From Solitalea agri (GTDB lineage Bacteria > Bacteroidota > Bacteroidia > Sphingobacteriales > Sphingobacteriaceae), in assembly GCF_023914155.1 (NCBI RefSeq), contig NZ_JAMWYS010000058.1, forward strand, positions 288,365 to 352,364: DNA of 64,000 nt, in the 5' to 3' direction. Positions 16,861-25,752 of the stretch are shown here, in pieces. The translations under genes and the position numbers were made by a program. The notes beneath the pieces are model-generated. The model searched no databases. It was not told where the DNA came from and was given only the letters and a program-made list of their open reading frames with translations. Every line of letters begins with the position of its first letter. Position 1 is the first letter of the stretch.

Positions 16861-19272
16861 ATGGGCAAACTGGAGAAATATTACCAAAAAAGAGATTTCT
16901 CCCATACCTCAGAACCTAAGGGAGGAAAAGAAACTGGTAAGAAACTAACCTTTGTTGTTCAGCGGCATCATGCCTCAAGGTTGCACTATGATTTCAGGCT
17001 TGAACTGGATGGTGTATTAAAAAGCTGGGCAATTCCCAAAGGGCCTTCATTAAATCCCCTTGATAAACGACTGGCCATTATGGTTGAGGACCATCCCTTG
17101 GATTATCAGCGTTTTGAAGGAGAAATCCCAAAAGGAAATTATGGGGCAGGTAACGTGCTGATTTGGGACAAAGGTTACTATGAACCCTTATTACCTTCGG
17201 CCGATGTTCAAAAAGAAATTAAGCGGGAGCTACATAATGGAGATCTTAAAATTGTACTTAAAGGCTCAAAGTTAAAGGGCGAATTTGCATTGGTTAAATT
17301 CCAGAATGCTGAAGAAAATGCCTGGCTGCTAATTAAGCATAAAGACAAATTCGCTGTTAATAAAGCTTATAATAGTGAAGACGAAGTACCTGCTTCCATC
17401 AAGAAAAAGAAGAACGTGACCAGCTCCTCTTCCACAACAAAACCTAAAACAAAAGAAACGCATAAAATAGGTTTTCAAAAACCCATGCTTGCCACTTCGG
17501 CGGATGCTATTAATGAAAAGGATGAATGGATTTATGAGCCTAAGCTCGATGGGTATCGAATTATATCGGTTATAAAAAATGGAGAAACAGAATTGTTCAG
17601 TAGAAATGCTCAAAATTATACTGTTAAATATGGACAAATAGCAGATGTATTAAGAGAAGTAGGTCACACAGCTATACTTGATGGAGAAATAGTAAAACTA
17701 AATGCAAAAGGAGTGGTTGATTTTAATGCACTCCAAAATTTCAACAAAAAGCCCACCGGCAAAATTTACTATTATGTTTTTGACCTCATTTACTTGAATG
17801 GTCACTTTTTAACCGAACTATCGCTACTGCAACGAAAAGAACTCTTAAAAACCTTTATTGATCAACTTAATAACCCTCAGATTGTCTTCACACCATTTGC
17901 AAAAAGTTTAAAAGAACTGGAAAAGGAAATGCATATCAGTACCGAAGGATATTTGGCCAAGCAAATTAACAGCAAGTACTATCTGGGTAAACGAAGTTCA
18001 GAATGGTTAAAGATTAAAAACGAAAACGACGATGAATTTTTGATTGCTGGATACACTGAACCTCAAAATAAAAATGATTTTATAGGTGCGTTGTTATTGG
18101 TAGAGAAAAAAGGAAATGAAATAACATTTCGGGGAAAATGCGGTACAGGATGGAATAATGAAATGGCCCAAGAAATGCGGTCATTATTACAACCACTTGA
18201 AGTTTCAATAAAGCCCTTTAAAGAGTCGTTTTCGAATAGAACGAAAATTCATTATGTAAACCCTCAAATTATGTGTACGGTAAAATTTACCGAACTAACC
18301 CCCGAAGGTCGATTACGGCATCCTGTTTTAAAGGATATAAGATATGATAAAATGGAAACCAAAACACACGCTCAAGATAAAACCCAAAAAATAGGTTCTG
18401 TAACTTTAAAGTTTACTAATTTGGGAAAAGTTTACTTCCCTGAGTTAAACCTAAGTAAGGGAGATGTAATAAACTATTATGACCAGGTAAGTGATCATAT
18501 ACTACCCCACTTAAAAAACCGGGCGCTTTCCCTCAATCGACATCCAAATGGCATTCATGGAGAAAGTTTTTACCAAAAAGACACCCCTGAATCGTCGCCT
18601 GCATGGCTTAAAACAACGCCAATTTATTCTGAAAGCAATGATAAACAAATTGACTACCTGGTTTGTAACAATAAGGCCTCTTTACTCTACATGGCTAATT
18701 TGGGTTGCATTGAAATAAACCCATGGTTATCTAAAATTTCAAAACCCGATAATCCGGATTATTTGGTCATAGACCTCGATCCTGAGAATATTGATTTTAA
18801 GTATGTTATTGATACTGCTTTAGCAACAAATGAACTTTGCATACAGCTAGGCCTTAAATCATTTGTGAAAACATCGGGGTCTACTGGATTGCATATTTTC
18901 CTTCACTTAGGAGCAAAATATAGCTTTGATTCTTCCCGAATTTTTGCCGAATGGTTGGCCAACTCCATTCATCAACGAATTCCTTCATTTACAAGCATTG
19001 AACGCAGCCCCCAAAAACGGCAAAAGAAAGTATACATTGATTTTTTACAAAATAGAAAAGGTCAAACTATCGCTGCACCTTTTAGTTTGAGACCGAAACC
19101 TGAAGCAACAGTTTCATGGCCATTAAAATGGAAACAGGTAAATCACAAATTAAAAATGAACGACTATACCATTTTTAATGTACCTGATTTACTGAAAAAT
19201 TACACCGATCCCTGGTCTGAGCTTGCTAAAACATCGGTAAACCTAAAATCAATTGGGGCCAAATTGGAGTAG
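16861..19272 (+). CDS. ligD: ATP-dependent DNA ligase D (phosphoesterase-ligase-polymerase)
   Basis: 803 residues carrying all three NHEJ activities in the order PE-LIG-POL, as in Pseudomonas LigD. The 3'-phosphoesterase domain (about 1-165) shows QRHHASRLHYDFRLE and PKGNYGAG. The ligase domain (about 205-510) has the adenylated Lys228 in EPKLDGYR, LDGEIV and the motif V region WLKIK, then the OB-fold domain. The primase-polymerase domain (about 525-795) has the catalytic acids in VIDLDP and SGSTGLHIF. The protein is full length with no broken motif. A lysine/threonine-rich linker at about 180-203 separates PE and LIG. It works with Ku from the gene 6 bases upstream to process and seal double-strand breaks. 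Confidence 0.96.
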   Translation: MGKLEKYYQKRDFSHTSEPKGGKETGKKLTFVVQRHHASRLHYDFRLELDGVLKSWAIPKGPSLNPLDKRLAIMVEDHPLDYQRFEGEIPKGNYGAGNVLIWDKGYYEPLLPSADVQKEIKRELHNGDLKIVLKGSKLKGEFALVKFQNAEENAWLLIKHKDKFAVNKAYNSEDEVPASIKKKKNVTSSSSTTKPKTKETHKIGFQKPMLATSADAINEKDEWIYEPKLDGYRIISVIKNGETELFSRNAQNYTVKYGQIADVLREVGHTAILDGEIVKLNAKGVVDFNALQNFNKKPTGKIYYYVFDLIYLNGHFLTELSLLQRKELLKTFIDQLNNPQIVFTPFAKSLKELEKEMHISTEGYLAKQINSKYYLGKRSSEWLKIKNENDDEFLIAGYTEPQNKNDFIGALLLVEKKGNEITFRGKCGTGWNNEMAQEMRSLLQPLEVSIKPFKESFSNRTKIHYVNPQIMCTVKFTELTPEGRLRHPVLKDIRYDKMETKTHAQDKTQKIGSVTLKFTNLGKVYFPELNLSKGDVINYYDQVSDHILPHLKNRALSLNRHPNGIHGESFYQKDTPESSPAWLKTTPIYSESNDKQIDYLVCNNKASLLYMANLGCIEINPWLSKISKPDNPDYLVIDLDPENIDFKYVIDTALATNELCIQLGLKSFVKTSGSTGLHIFLHLGAKYSFDSSRIFAEWLANSIHQRIPSFTSIERSPQKRQKKVYIDFLQNRKGQTIAAPFSLRPKPEATVSWPLKWKQVNHKLKMNDYTIFNVPDLLKNYTDPWSELAKTSVNLKSIGAKLE

Positions 19273-19293
19273 CGTATTAATGTTTTGGGAAAG

Positions 19294-20355
19294 ATGAACA
19301 AGGATCTAAAAGAGCTAAAGGCTGAAGCTCGTTCCATGCAATTGGTGTATGTAAGCAGCGATCTGCCGGGTTATAGCCGTGTAATTAAAGGCAAATCAAC
19401 ATTATTTTACGACACTAACAACAAAGTGATTAAAGACCCAGAAATACTGAATAGGCTCCATGGACTAGTGCTACCTCCTGCATGGACAAACCTATGGATT
19501 TGCACACAAGCTAATGGTCATTTGCAAGCTATCGGAATTGATCAAAAGGGCAGAAAACAATATCGGTATCACAGTAGTTGGTCGTTGAAAAGAAATGAGA
19601 GAAAGCACAATAGAATGCTGGAGTTTGGAGAAGCTATACCATCTTTAAGAAAGCAAATAGAAAAAGACCTCAGAAAGAAAACCTTCACAAAAGAAAAAGT
19701 AGTTGCATTAGCGTTAAAGATGCTTGAAAATACACTAATTAGAATTGGTAATACTTTTTATACTAAGCAATATGGAAGTTTCGGCTTAACAACCTTAAAG
19801 AACAAACATATTAAAGTGAACGGGAGTCACTTGAAAATTAGTTTTAAAGGGAAAAAAGGTATTTTCCATGAGGTTGATCTATCGCAAAAAAATCTTGTAA
19901 ATCTTGTTAAAAAACTAAAGGATTTACCTGGACAGGAACTGTTTCAATATTATGAACAATGGGGAGAAAAAAGGACCATCGATTCAGGAATGATCAATGA
20001 GTATATCAGGCAATACACCGGTAAAGATTTTACTGCCAAAGATTTCAGAACCTGGTCAGGGACTTTAAATGCCTTGAAATTCTTGTCCGGTTTAGAAAAA
20101 TTTTCTACAATAACCGAAGCAAAACGAAATATAAATGCTACGCTTGATTATGTTGCCAGTCAATTAGGAAACACTCGCACAGTTTGTAGAAAATACTACG
20201 TTCATCCAGAACTTTTACTCGCTTATGAAAATGGCTCTCTCTATCCCTTTACAAAAAAACTAATCCACCAAACCAACAACAAATCAAACTCTTTAGCAAT
20301 CAGCGAAAAAATTTTATTGTCATTCTTAAGAAAGATTGATAAACCATCTAAATAA
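19294..20355 (+). CDS. DNA topoisomerase IB (poxvirus-like)
   Basis: 353 residues from the ATG at 19294; a TTG nine bases earlier is less likely. An N-terminal beta domain (PGYSRVIKGKSTLFY, LHGLVLPPAW) is followed by the helical catalytic domain with the tyrosine-recombinase-like Arg/Lys centre (RKHNRMLEFG, YGSFGLTTLKNKHIK, DFRTWSGT) and the active-site Tyr (about 302) in CRKYYVHPEL. These enzymes relax supercoils through a 3'-phosphotyrosyl link. The position 21 bases after ligD, with no terminator between, puts it in the end-joining operon, so it may relieve torsion or help process ends during repair (inference). Confidence 0.93.
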   Translation: MNKDLKELKAEARSMQLVYVSSDLPGYSRVIKGKSTLFYDTNNKVIKDPEILNRLHGLVLPPAWTNLWICTQANGHLQAIGIDQKGRKQYRYHSSWSLKRNERKHNRMLEFGEAIPSLRKQIEKDLRKKTFTKEKVVALALKMLENTLIRIGNTFYTKQYGSFGLTTLKNKHIKVNGSHLKISFKGKKGIFHEVDLSQKNLVNLVKKLKDLPGQELFQYYEQWGEKRTIDSGMINEYIRQYTGKDFTAKDFRTWSGTLNALKFLSGLEKFSTITEAKRNINATLDYVASQLGNTRTVCRKYYVHPELLLAYENGSLYPFTKKLIHQTNNKSNSLAISEKILLSFLRKIDKPSK

Positions 20356-20479
20356 ACCACTACCAAGGCACTTTAACTCTCCTAAAAATTCCACACATTG
20401 AGCAAGTAACCACTTGATTTATAGAAATTTATAAACATTCAGTTTTGCAAAAACCTTATTGTCGGTCATAGAAAGTCAA

Positions 20480-20495
20480 AGGCACGATATTTCCA
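20480..20495 (+). promoter_or_regulatory. Sigma-54-like -24/-12 element of DUF2383 gene
   Basis: AGGCACGATATTTCCA: GGCAC, five bases, TTCCA. It lies 54 bases before the ATG of the DUF2383 gene and has the same arrangement as the other elements in the window. Confidence 0.5.
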
Positions 20496-20549
20496 TTACT
20501 CTTCTCTGGTTAATTAAAAATCATTCGCTTAACACTAATAACTAGAATT

Positions 20550-21005
20550 ATGGAAAATCAAAATCATGTAATTTCAGCACTCAACGATTTGTTAAAAGTT
20601 AACAATGATCGTGTTCAGGGATACCAAAAAGCTATCGAACTTACTAATGATAATGAACTAAAAAAACTGTTTCAGAAATTGGCCCTGGATAGTTCAAAAA
20701 ACATCAATGAATTATCGGACCATATATTTCAAATTAACGGGCATCCGGCTGAGTCAACGTCAGTTGGTGGTAAATTTTACAGGGCATGGATGGATATTAA
20801 ATCATTATTTACGGGTGGTAGCAGGCATCAGATTTTATCAGATTGTGAACATGGTGAAGATATGGCGCTCGATGCATATAGAAAAGCAGAAGCTGATAAA
20901 GACATTTTATGGGATAATGCCACCCTCAATGTTTTAAATATGCAGAAACAACGCGTAATTGAAGGGCATAATACCATAAAACAGCTACGCGATCAGGCAG
21001 CTTAA
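20550..21005 (+). CDS. DUF2383 (PA2169-like) four-helix protein
   Basis: 151 residues, almost all helical and without signal peptide. It follows the PA2169/DUF2383 pattern: an N-terminal helix with LNDLLKVNNDRVQGYQKA, a second helix with KKLFQKLALDSSKNINEL, a glycine turn (TSVGGKFYRAWMDIKSLF), and C-terminal helices with CEHGEDMALDAYRKA. The family has a ferritin-like fold with conserved acidic and His residues (here E, H and E around EHGED) and is usually stress induced, but its reaction is unknown. A diverged paralogue lies at 35092-35574. It is a single-gene unit with its own promoter element and terminator. Confidence 0.82.
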   Translation: MENQNHVISALNDLLKVNNDRVQGYQKAIELTNDNELKKLFQKLALDSSKNINELSDHIFQINGHPAESTSVGGKFYRAWMDIKSLFTGGSRHQILSDCEHGEDMALDAYRKAEADKDILWDNATLNVLNMQKQRVIEGHNTIKQLRDQAA

Positions 21006-21034
21006 TTTAAAAACGAAAATTATGAGAATTAAGT

Positions 21035-21068
21035 AAAAGCCACCGGAAATTCTCCTGGTGGCTTTTTT
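21035..21068 (+). terminator. Rho-independent terminator
   Basis: AAAAGCCACC / GGTGGCTTTT arms (21035-21044, 21057-21066) with a 12-base loop and a T run on the plus strand, 30 bases after the DUF2383 stop. The A-rich left side may also serve the convergent gene ending at 21085. Confidence 0.88.
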
Positions 21069-21084
21069 AATGTGGTGCCCGAAA

Positions 21085-21465
21085 TTAAAATGTGCGTTCA
21101 TTTCGATCGGGATCAACGTTTTCAATATCCCCTCTATTTTGATTTACATCCGGCATTGTTGCTGGATCTTTTTTAGAAGGAAATTCATTTACCTCTCGTT
21201 GATCTTGAGGATTATTGTGTTCATCATCCTCTTCTTCCTCCTCACCCGCTCCTTCATCTTCCTCTCCTATTGGCTCATTCCATTTTGGGTCTTCTCTGGT
21301 TGGATCGTTCTCATTCGGATTTCTTCTATCCGGGTGAGTAGGATCATTTTTCCATGGCTCCTGTTCAGGTCTGGTATCCGGACGATTAGGATTAGGCATG
21401 TTGGGTTGTTGCGGTGAATTAGTTCCGGCCTGGCCGGTATTAATTCCTTGATTTTCTTCAATCAT
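21085..21465 (-). CDS. Acidic, Pro/Asn-rich disordered protein
   Basis: 126 residues, no recognised family. It has almost no hydrophobic residues: the first half is rich in N, P, Q and R (repeated NPNR and PDRRNPNE patches), the middle has a run of acidic residues (EEDEGAGEEEEEDD), and the end is again N/D/R-rich. It is predicted to be intrinsically disordered and very soluble, resembling hydrophilin or LEA-like stress proteins, though no LEA motif is seen. A TGGTAT-N5-TTTCA element 32 bases upstream supports expression of this strand over the overlapping hydrophobic frames on the other strand. A similar kind of protein is encoded at 56417-56905. Confidence 0.65.
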   Translation of the reverse strand: MIEENQGINTGQAGTNSPQQPNMPNPNRPDTRPEQEPWKNDPTHPDRRNPNENDPTREDPKWNEPIGEEDEGAGEEEEEDDEHNNPQDQREVNEFPSKKDPATMPDVNQNRGDIENVDPDRNERTF

Positions 21466-21497
21466 AATTTTTATTTAACTGGTTTTACTTATAAGTG

Positions 21498-21513
21498 TGA
21501 AAAAACAATACCA
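21498..21513 (-). promoter_or_regulatory. Sigma-54-like -24/-12 element of the disordered-protein gene
   Basis: On the minus strand: TGGTATTGTTTTTTCA, ending 32 bases before the ATG at 21465. It is nearly the same as the element of the second DUF2383 gene (35054-35069). Confidence 0.5.
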
Positions 21514-21656
21514 TTCTTGGCCGTTCCCTTAAAGCCATAATAAATAACAAGATGGTGGAACATACTACCCTAATAGCTGACTATCAGGCAATTTATGTCC
21601 CTTTAAAAAATCAGCAAACAAACTCTTATATATTAAAAGCAGCCCATTTAATGCTA

Positions 21657-21672
21657 TGGCACAATGATTTCA
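21657..21672 (+). promoter_or_regulatory. Sigma-54-like -24/-12 element
   Basis: TGGCACAATGATTTCA: a full sigma-54 -24 half (TGGCAC), five bases, then TTTCA in place of TTGCA. It lies 48 bases before the ATG at 21721. Confidence 0.55.
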
Positions 21673-21720
21673 ATAGATAGGTAGATACTCACATAATTTT
21701 TTAATCTAAAGTATTTAGAT

Positions 21721-22047
21721 ATGGAATCGCCTCATGAAATGAAAACAGTTAGTGAAATACTCGAAAAATTGAGACTGGAAAAGAAGGATGCTGAGTTTAG
21801 AATGACGGATGAAGGATTTAAAGCTATTCAAAGCAACCAGGTATTTAAACCCGATGAACTGCATATTAGTAAGACCTATCGGTTTGAAGGTAATTCTGAT
21901 CCATCTGACAATGCGGTCATCTATATCATTGAAGCAAATAATGGCTTAATAGGATATGCCCTCGACGCATATGGAGTTTATTCGAATTATGAGGACGACA
22001 GCTTTGATAAATTCATTGCCCAAATACAGCATATAACACATACATAA
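21721..22047 (+). CDS. Small protein of the family often misnamed phosphoribosylpyrophosphate synthetase
   Basis: 108 residues. The core YRFEGNSDPSDNAVIYIIE...GYALDAYGVY matches a Bacteroidota family of about 100 residues that databases often label phosphoribosylpyrophosphate synthetase. It has no PRPP-synthetase ATP or ribose-phosphate motifs and is far too short, so that name should not be used. It is likely a small cytoplasmic alpha/beta protein of unknown function. The YtxH gene begins 18 bases later, so the two form an operon behind a stress-type promoter element. Confidence 0.7.
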   Translation: MESPHEMKTVSEILEKLRLEKKDAEFRMTDEGFKAIQSNQVFKPDELHISKTYRFEGNSDPSDNAVIYIIEANNGLIGYALDAYGVYSNYEDDSFDKFIAQIQHITHT

Positions 22048-22065
22048 ATTTAAATAAACAAGGTT

Positions 22066-22293
22066 ATGAATAACTCAAGATCACTAATGGCTCTTGTTGT
22101 AGGTATTGCAGCAGGTGCTGCTTTGAACGCTATGCTTAATTCCGAAAAAGGCTTGGAATTTAAAAGAAAAGCCAAAGAAAACCTTAAACGTACGTCTGAT
22201 GACTTAATGGATAAATTCAAAGGTCATCTGGAAAGTGGGAAAAATCAGTTAGCCGATAAAATGCATCAGGCTGCAGATAGTCTGAAAAGCTAG
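22066..22293 (+). CDS. YtxH-like small membrane-associated protein
   Basis: 75 residues. An N-terminal glycine/alanine-rich transmembrane helix (about 7-24, VVGIAAGAALNAML) is followed by SEKGLEFKRKAKENL and an amphipathic charged helix, the YtxH layout. YtxH proteins are general-stress proteins in Firmicutes with unknown biochemistry. It is the second gene of a two-gene operon and ends at a strong terminator. A paralogue lies at 29975-30193; both keep the motif TSEKG or NSEKG followed by a Phe/Arg-rich turn. Confidence 0.8.
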   Translation: MNNSRSLMALVVGIAAGAALNAMLNSEKGLEFKRKAKENLKRTSDDLMDKFKGHLESGKNQLADKMHQAADSLKS

Positions 22294-22298
22294 CTTTA

Positions 22299-22338
22299 AA
22301 AAGCGATCGGCCAAAAACATACTTGACCGATCGCTTTA
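22299..22338. terminator. Bidirectional terminator
   Basis: Perfect 11-bp arms AAAGCGATCGG (22300-22310) / CCGATCGCTTT (22327-22337). It lies between the YtxH stop (22293) and the convergent debranching-enzyme stop (22361). Confidence 0.82.
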
Positions 22339-22360
22339 AGTAATAATAACGTTCCAATTT

Positions 22361-24547
22361 TCATTTAATAACGTAAATCTCCCAATCTGCTGGTTTGGAT
22401 TTAACAATCAAACCCGTATCATTTTTATACTTATGCAACTCAAACGAAGCCTTTCCTTTACCAACTACTAAATCTTCGATAATGATGTTATTAAGAAAAT
22501 CTGGAAGTACAGGTTGCTTAAAAACAATCTTCTTTTCAATGGCATTTATTTCCATTCTTAAACACGCTTCCATAAGCATGAATACCGCACCAACAGCCCA
22601 AGCCTGTGGAGAACAGGCTACCGGATAAGCGGTAGGTCCTTCACCTTTTCTTCTATAAAAACCGCAGAACAGTTCAGGCAAACGCTGTAACTCTATAAAA
22701 ATTGAAGCATCAAATAATGCCCCGGTCAATTTAATAACCTCTTGCTGAAAGAAATATTTAGAAAAGCCGGAGGCAATAATAGCCACATCATGAGGCCATA
22801 CCGAACCGTTATGATACGACATAGGATTATACCTTTTTTCCTCAACACTCAAGGTTCTTATCCCCCATCCGCTAAACATATCATCCTTCATTAAATTCTC
22901 CTTCATTCTCATGGCTTTCTCTTTATCAGCTATACCCGAATAAAGTACGTGTCCTGCATTCGATGATTTAACCATGCAAGCTTTCTTTTGACCGTCAAGA
23001 GCAAGGACGTACCAGCCGGTTTCATCGTCCCAAAATTGTTGGTTAAAGAGTTCCTTTAATTGCTGTGCCTGTTTTCTGAGCTTAGTGGCCAACTCCTTTT
23101 TATCGAGCGCATCGGCTAGTTCGGCCGCTTTATATTTAGCATCATAAACATACCCCTGAACTTCACATAAAGCAATAGGAGGTTCAGCAAGTTCGCCTGA
23201 AGAATGGGAAATAGAATCATGCGAATCTTTCCATCCCTGGTTAAACAACCCGTTAATGCTTTTATGCTGATACTCAACAAAACCATCACCATCTACGTCG
23301 CCATATTTATCTATCCAATCGAGAGCTTTCTCAATATGGGGCCACATTTCTTTGATGAACTTGAGATTAGCCGTGCGCTTATAATAGGCTCCACATAATA
23401 CCACAAACAAAGGCGTTGAGTCTATTGATCCATAATACTGTTTAAATGGAATTTCATTACACTCCACTAGTTCTCCTCCCCTGGTTTCATGCAGTATTTT
23501 TCCCGGTTCGGCATCCTGGTATGCATTTTCTACTAATGCCTGGTTTTTAGCAAGGAAACAAATGGTATCACGTGCAAGGTCAGGTGCTATCCAAAGTGTT
23601 TCCAAAGCCGTTATAATGCCGTCTCGACCAAAGGCCGTATTATACCAGGGTACACCGGCATAGGGATACAATCCGTATTGAGTCTGAGCTAATAACGACA
23701 TCAAATCCATTTGAGAACGGTTTAACCAATGAGTAAACTGTTCATTAGAAGTTAAAACATTTGCAAATAGGGTTCTCGACTTTCCTATATCACTTATCAG
23801 TTGATCCTGCGCTTTATTATAGGGTGAAATGGTGTAGTCATCCGCATCACCTACTATAAATTTAACAGCATACTGTATTGCTTTTGACTGATGTGGATCT
23901 AATGAGATATGGAAAATAGCATTGGTTTGATCTTCCCAGTCATCGGGTTTTTCATATAAGGTAATAATAGCCGTGCGGATAATCTCATCCAGGCCCTTGT
24001 ATTTAATAATGATCTCATTTTGGGGAGTATGGGTAATTTCAAAGATCTCACCTCTTTTTTCCCGTTTAATACCTCTGACTTCAAAAATATCTTTAAAATC
24101 GGCTTTAAATTTTATTGAAATATTGAAATCGTATTTTTCTGCTCCGTAATTAATAAGGGTAATAGATTCATAACACATTCCATTACGAATAAATTTACTA
24201 CGACCTATATAAATTACCCCTTTCGGAACATCCGTTTTATTCTCCTTTTCCTGAAATTGAATTAATGGATTGGTAAGGTCAACTGAAAGAAGTTCGTTCT
24301 CTTCTTTAATCGCCGAGCTTAGCAGCAAAGGACGATTGTTATTGATCTTAAACTCAAGATCACTGATAAAACGGGTTCCCTGATGATAGATTCCCTGTAC
24401 TTCTTCTCCCAACTGCTTTATATCTCCCCATCTATCAAATATTCCGAAGGTATCGGTTTGGTTTAAGATCTTAATTCTATCATCAGCATATGAAGAGGTT
24501 GCTGAGATATAAAACTTATTCTCAAGTTGGATAATTGCATCAGGCAT
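22361..24547 (-). CDS. Amylo-alpha-1,6-glucosidase (glycogen-debranching-like)
   Basis: 728 residues from the ATG at 24547; an upstream in-frame TTG gives only seven extra residues. The N-terminal domain (about 1-270) is the beta-rich glycogen-debranching N domain (FDRWGDI, QGIYHQGTRFIS). The C-terminal part is an (alpha/alpha)6 barrel (about 280-650) with AGVPWYNTAFGRDGI, GSIDSTPLFV, DKYGDVDGDGFVEY, QGWKDSHDS and SVWPHDVAI, typical of bacterial debranching-like glucosidases. It probably acts on alpha-glucans or related oligosaccharides in the cytoplasm; the real substrate in such gene pairs is not known. A GT4 glycosyltransferase gene lies upstream in the same operon, behind a stress-type promoter element. 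Confidence 0.85.
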   Translation of the reverse strand: MPDAIIQLENKFYISATSSYADDRIKILNQTDTFGIFDRWGDIKQLGEEVQGIYHQGTRFISDLEFKINNNRPLLLSSAIKEENELLSVDLTNPLIQFQEKENKTDVPKGVIYIGRSKFIRNGMCYESITLINYGAEKYDFNISIKFKADFKDIFEVRGIKREKRGEIFEITHTPQNEIIIKYKGLDEIIRTAIITLYEKPDDWEDQTNAIFHISLDPHQSKAIQYAVKFIVGDADDYTISPYNKAQDQLISDIGKSRTLFANVLTSNEQFTHWLNRSQMDLMSLLAQTQYGLYPYAGVPWYNTAFGRDGIITALETLWIAPDLARDTICFLAKNQALVENAYQDAEPGKILHETRGGELVECNEIPFKQYYGSIDSTPLFVVLCGAYYKRTANLKFIKEMWPHIEKALDWIDKYGDVDGDGFVEYQHKSINGLFNQGWKDSHDSISHSSGELAEPPIALCEVQGYVYDAKYKAAELADALDKKELATKLRKQAQQLKELFNQQFWDDETGWYVLALDGQKKACMVKSSNAGHVLYSGIADKEKAMRMKENLMKDDMFSGWGIRTLSVEEKRYNPMSYHNGSVWPHDVAIIASGFSKYFFQQEVIKLTGALFDASIFIELQRLPELFCGFYRRKGEGPTAYPVACSPQAWAVGAVFMLMEACLRMEINAIEKKIVFKQPVLPDFLNNIIIEDLVVGKGKASFELHKYKNDTGLIVKSKPADWEIYVIK

Positions 24548-24638
24548 AAGAGAGCTATTTAGAATCAAACAACATTTCTATTTCATTTGTTGCACTTATT
24601 AGCGGTTACCATGTATTAATAGATGGTATCAAAAGGAA

Positions 24639-25715
24639 CTAAATTATTTCTTTAATGGATGTTTTTCTCGCTCTATTTTTTTGGGTGCAATGATCTTCAG
24701 CCACCCGCTCATACACTTTAATATAGTTCCGCGCCATTACATCGGCACCAAACCTATGTTCGAAAACACGTCGGCATTCGGCCCTGTCAATTAAAGGTAA
24801 ATTATAAACAGCCTCAATTGCTTCTTGTTCATTGCTCACAATAAAACCTGTTACTCCGTGGTCTATTATCTCCGGAACCGACCCTTTATTAAAAGCTATT
24901 ATTGGTGTTCCATTAGCCATGGCTTCGATCATTACCATTCCAAACGGTTCGGGCCAGTCAATTGGAAATAATAGAGCTGCAGCGTTTCCCAAAAAAATCT
25001 TTTTCTCAGTCTCTCCAATTTCTCCTATAAACTCTATTAACGGATGATCAAGCATATGTCGTATGTGATGATTAAAATACTCAATATCAACCTTATCTAT
25101 TTTTGCTGCTATTTTAAGGCGCATTCCCACCGCTTTAGCAATTTCGATGGCCTTATCCAACCGTTTTTCAGGAGAAACACGACCTAAAAAAGCCAAATAA
25201 TGGCCTTCTCCACTGTTTAATGAATATAAATCATGCGGAATACCATGATATACAGTATCCACCCAGTTAGCCTGTAAAAGTGGCTTACGTTGATGATTGG
25301 AAATTGACACCACCGGCACTTTATCAAAAGTACTATAAAGCGGTTGAAGATCAGGCAAATCCAAACGACCATGCAAGGTAGTAATATGGCAGTAATCACT
25401 TCTTATTGAAAAGGGAAAATGTAAATAGTCGATATGAAAGTGCAAAACATCGAATTGATCGGCCATTTCAAATACTTTTTGAAGCATCACAAAGTGATGC
25501 GCCAATGGATCAATGCATCCGATATCGAGCCTTAATGCTTTCGGGCTTCCTTTAATAAGTTTCGCATTGGTAATCGAATCTCCCGATGCGAACAAGGTTA
25601 CATCATGACCTTGTTTAACGAATTCTTCTGTTAAATAAGAAACCACTCTTTCGGTTCCTCCATAAAACTGTGGCGGAGTGGATTCATAAAGGGGGGCTAT
25701 TTGAGCTATTCTCAT
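24639..25715 (-). CDS. Glycosyltransferase family 4 (GT-B)
   Basis: 358 residues with the GT4 layout. The N-terminal Rossmann half shows QIAPLYESTPPQFYGGTERVVSYL and VLHFHIDYLHFP. The C-terminal half shows LAFLGRVSPEKRLDKAI, then EPFGMVMIEAMANGTPIIAF with the E-x7-E nucleotide-sugar motif, and GSVPEIIDHGVTGF. Product and acceptor are unknown. The coupling with a debranching-like glucosidase 91 bases downstream suggests synthesis or remodelling of an alpha-glucan or glucoside. A near-perfect TGGCAT-N5-TTTCA element 37 bases upstream places the pair in the stress regulon (inference). Confidence 0.87.
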   Translation of the reverse strand: MRIAQIAPLYESTPPQFYGGTERVVSYLTEEFVKQGHDVTLFASGDSITNAKLIKGSPKALRLDIGCIDPLAHHFVMLQKVFEMADQFDVLHFHIDYLHFPFSIRSDYCHITTLHGRLDLPDLQPLYSTFDKVPVVSISNHQRKPLLQANWVDTVYHGIPHDLYSLNSGEGHYLAFLGRVSPEKRLDKAIEIAKAVGMRLKIAAKIDKVDIEYFNHHIRHMLDHPLIEFIGEIGETEKKIFLGNAAALLFPIDWPEPFGMVMIEAMANGTPIIAFNKGSVPEIIDHGVTGFIVSNEQEAIEAVYNLPLIDRAECRRVFEHRFGADVMARNYIKVYERVAEDHCTQKNRARKTSIKEII

Positions 25716-25752
25716 AATACTTCAACGATTTGATTTGTGCAATCAATAAGAA

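Noticed and set aside
21058..21417. Hydrophobic 119-codon frame opposite the acidic disordered protein gene
   Set aside because: Its hydrophobic composition is just the reverse of an acidic, Asn-rich coding strand. The minus strand has the promoter element, and the plus frame begins inside the terminator of the preceding gene.
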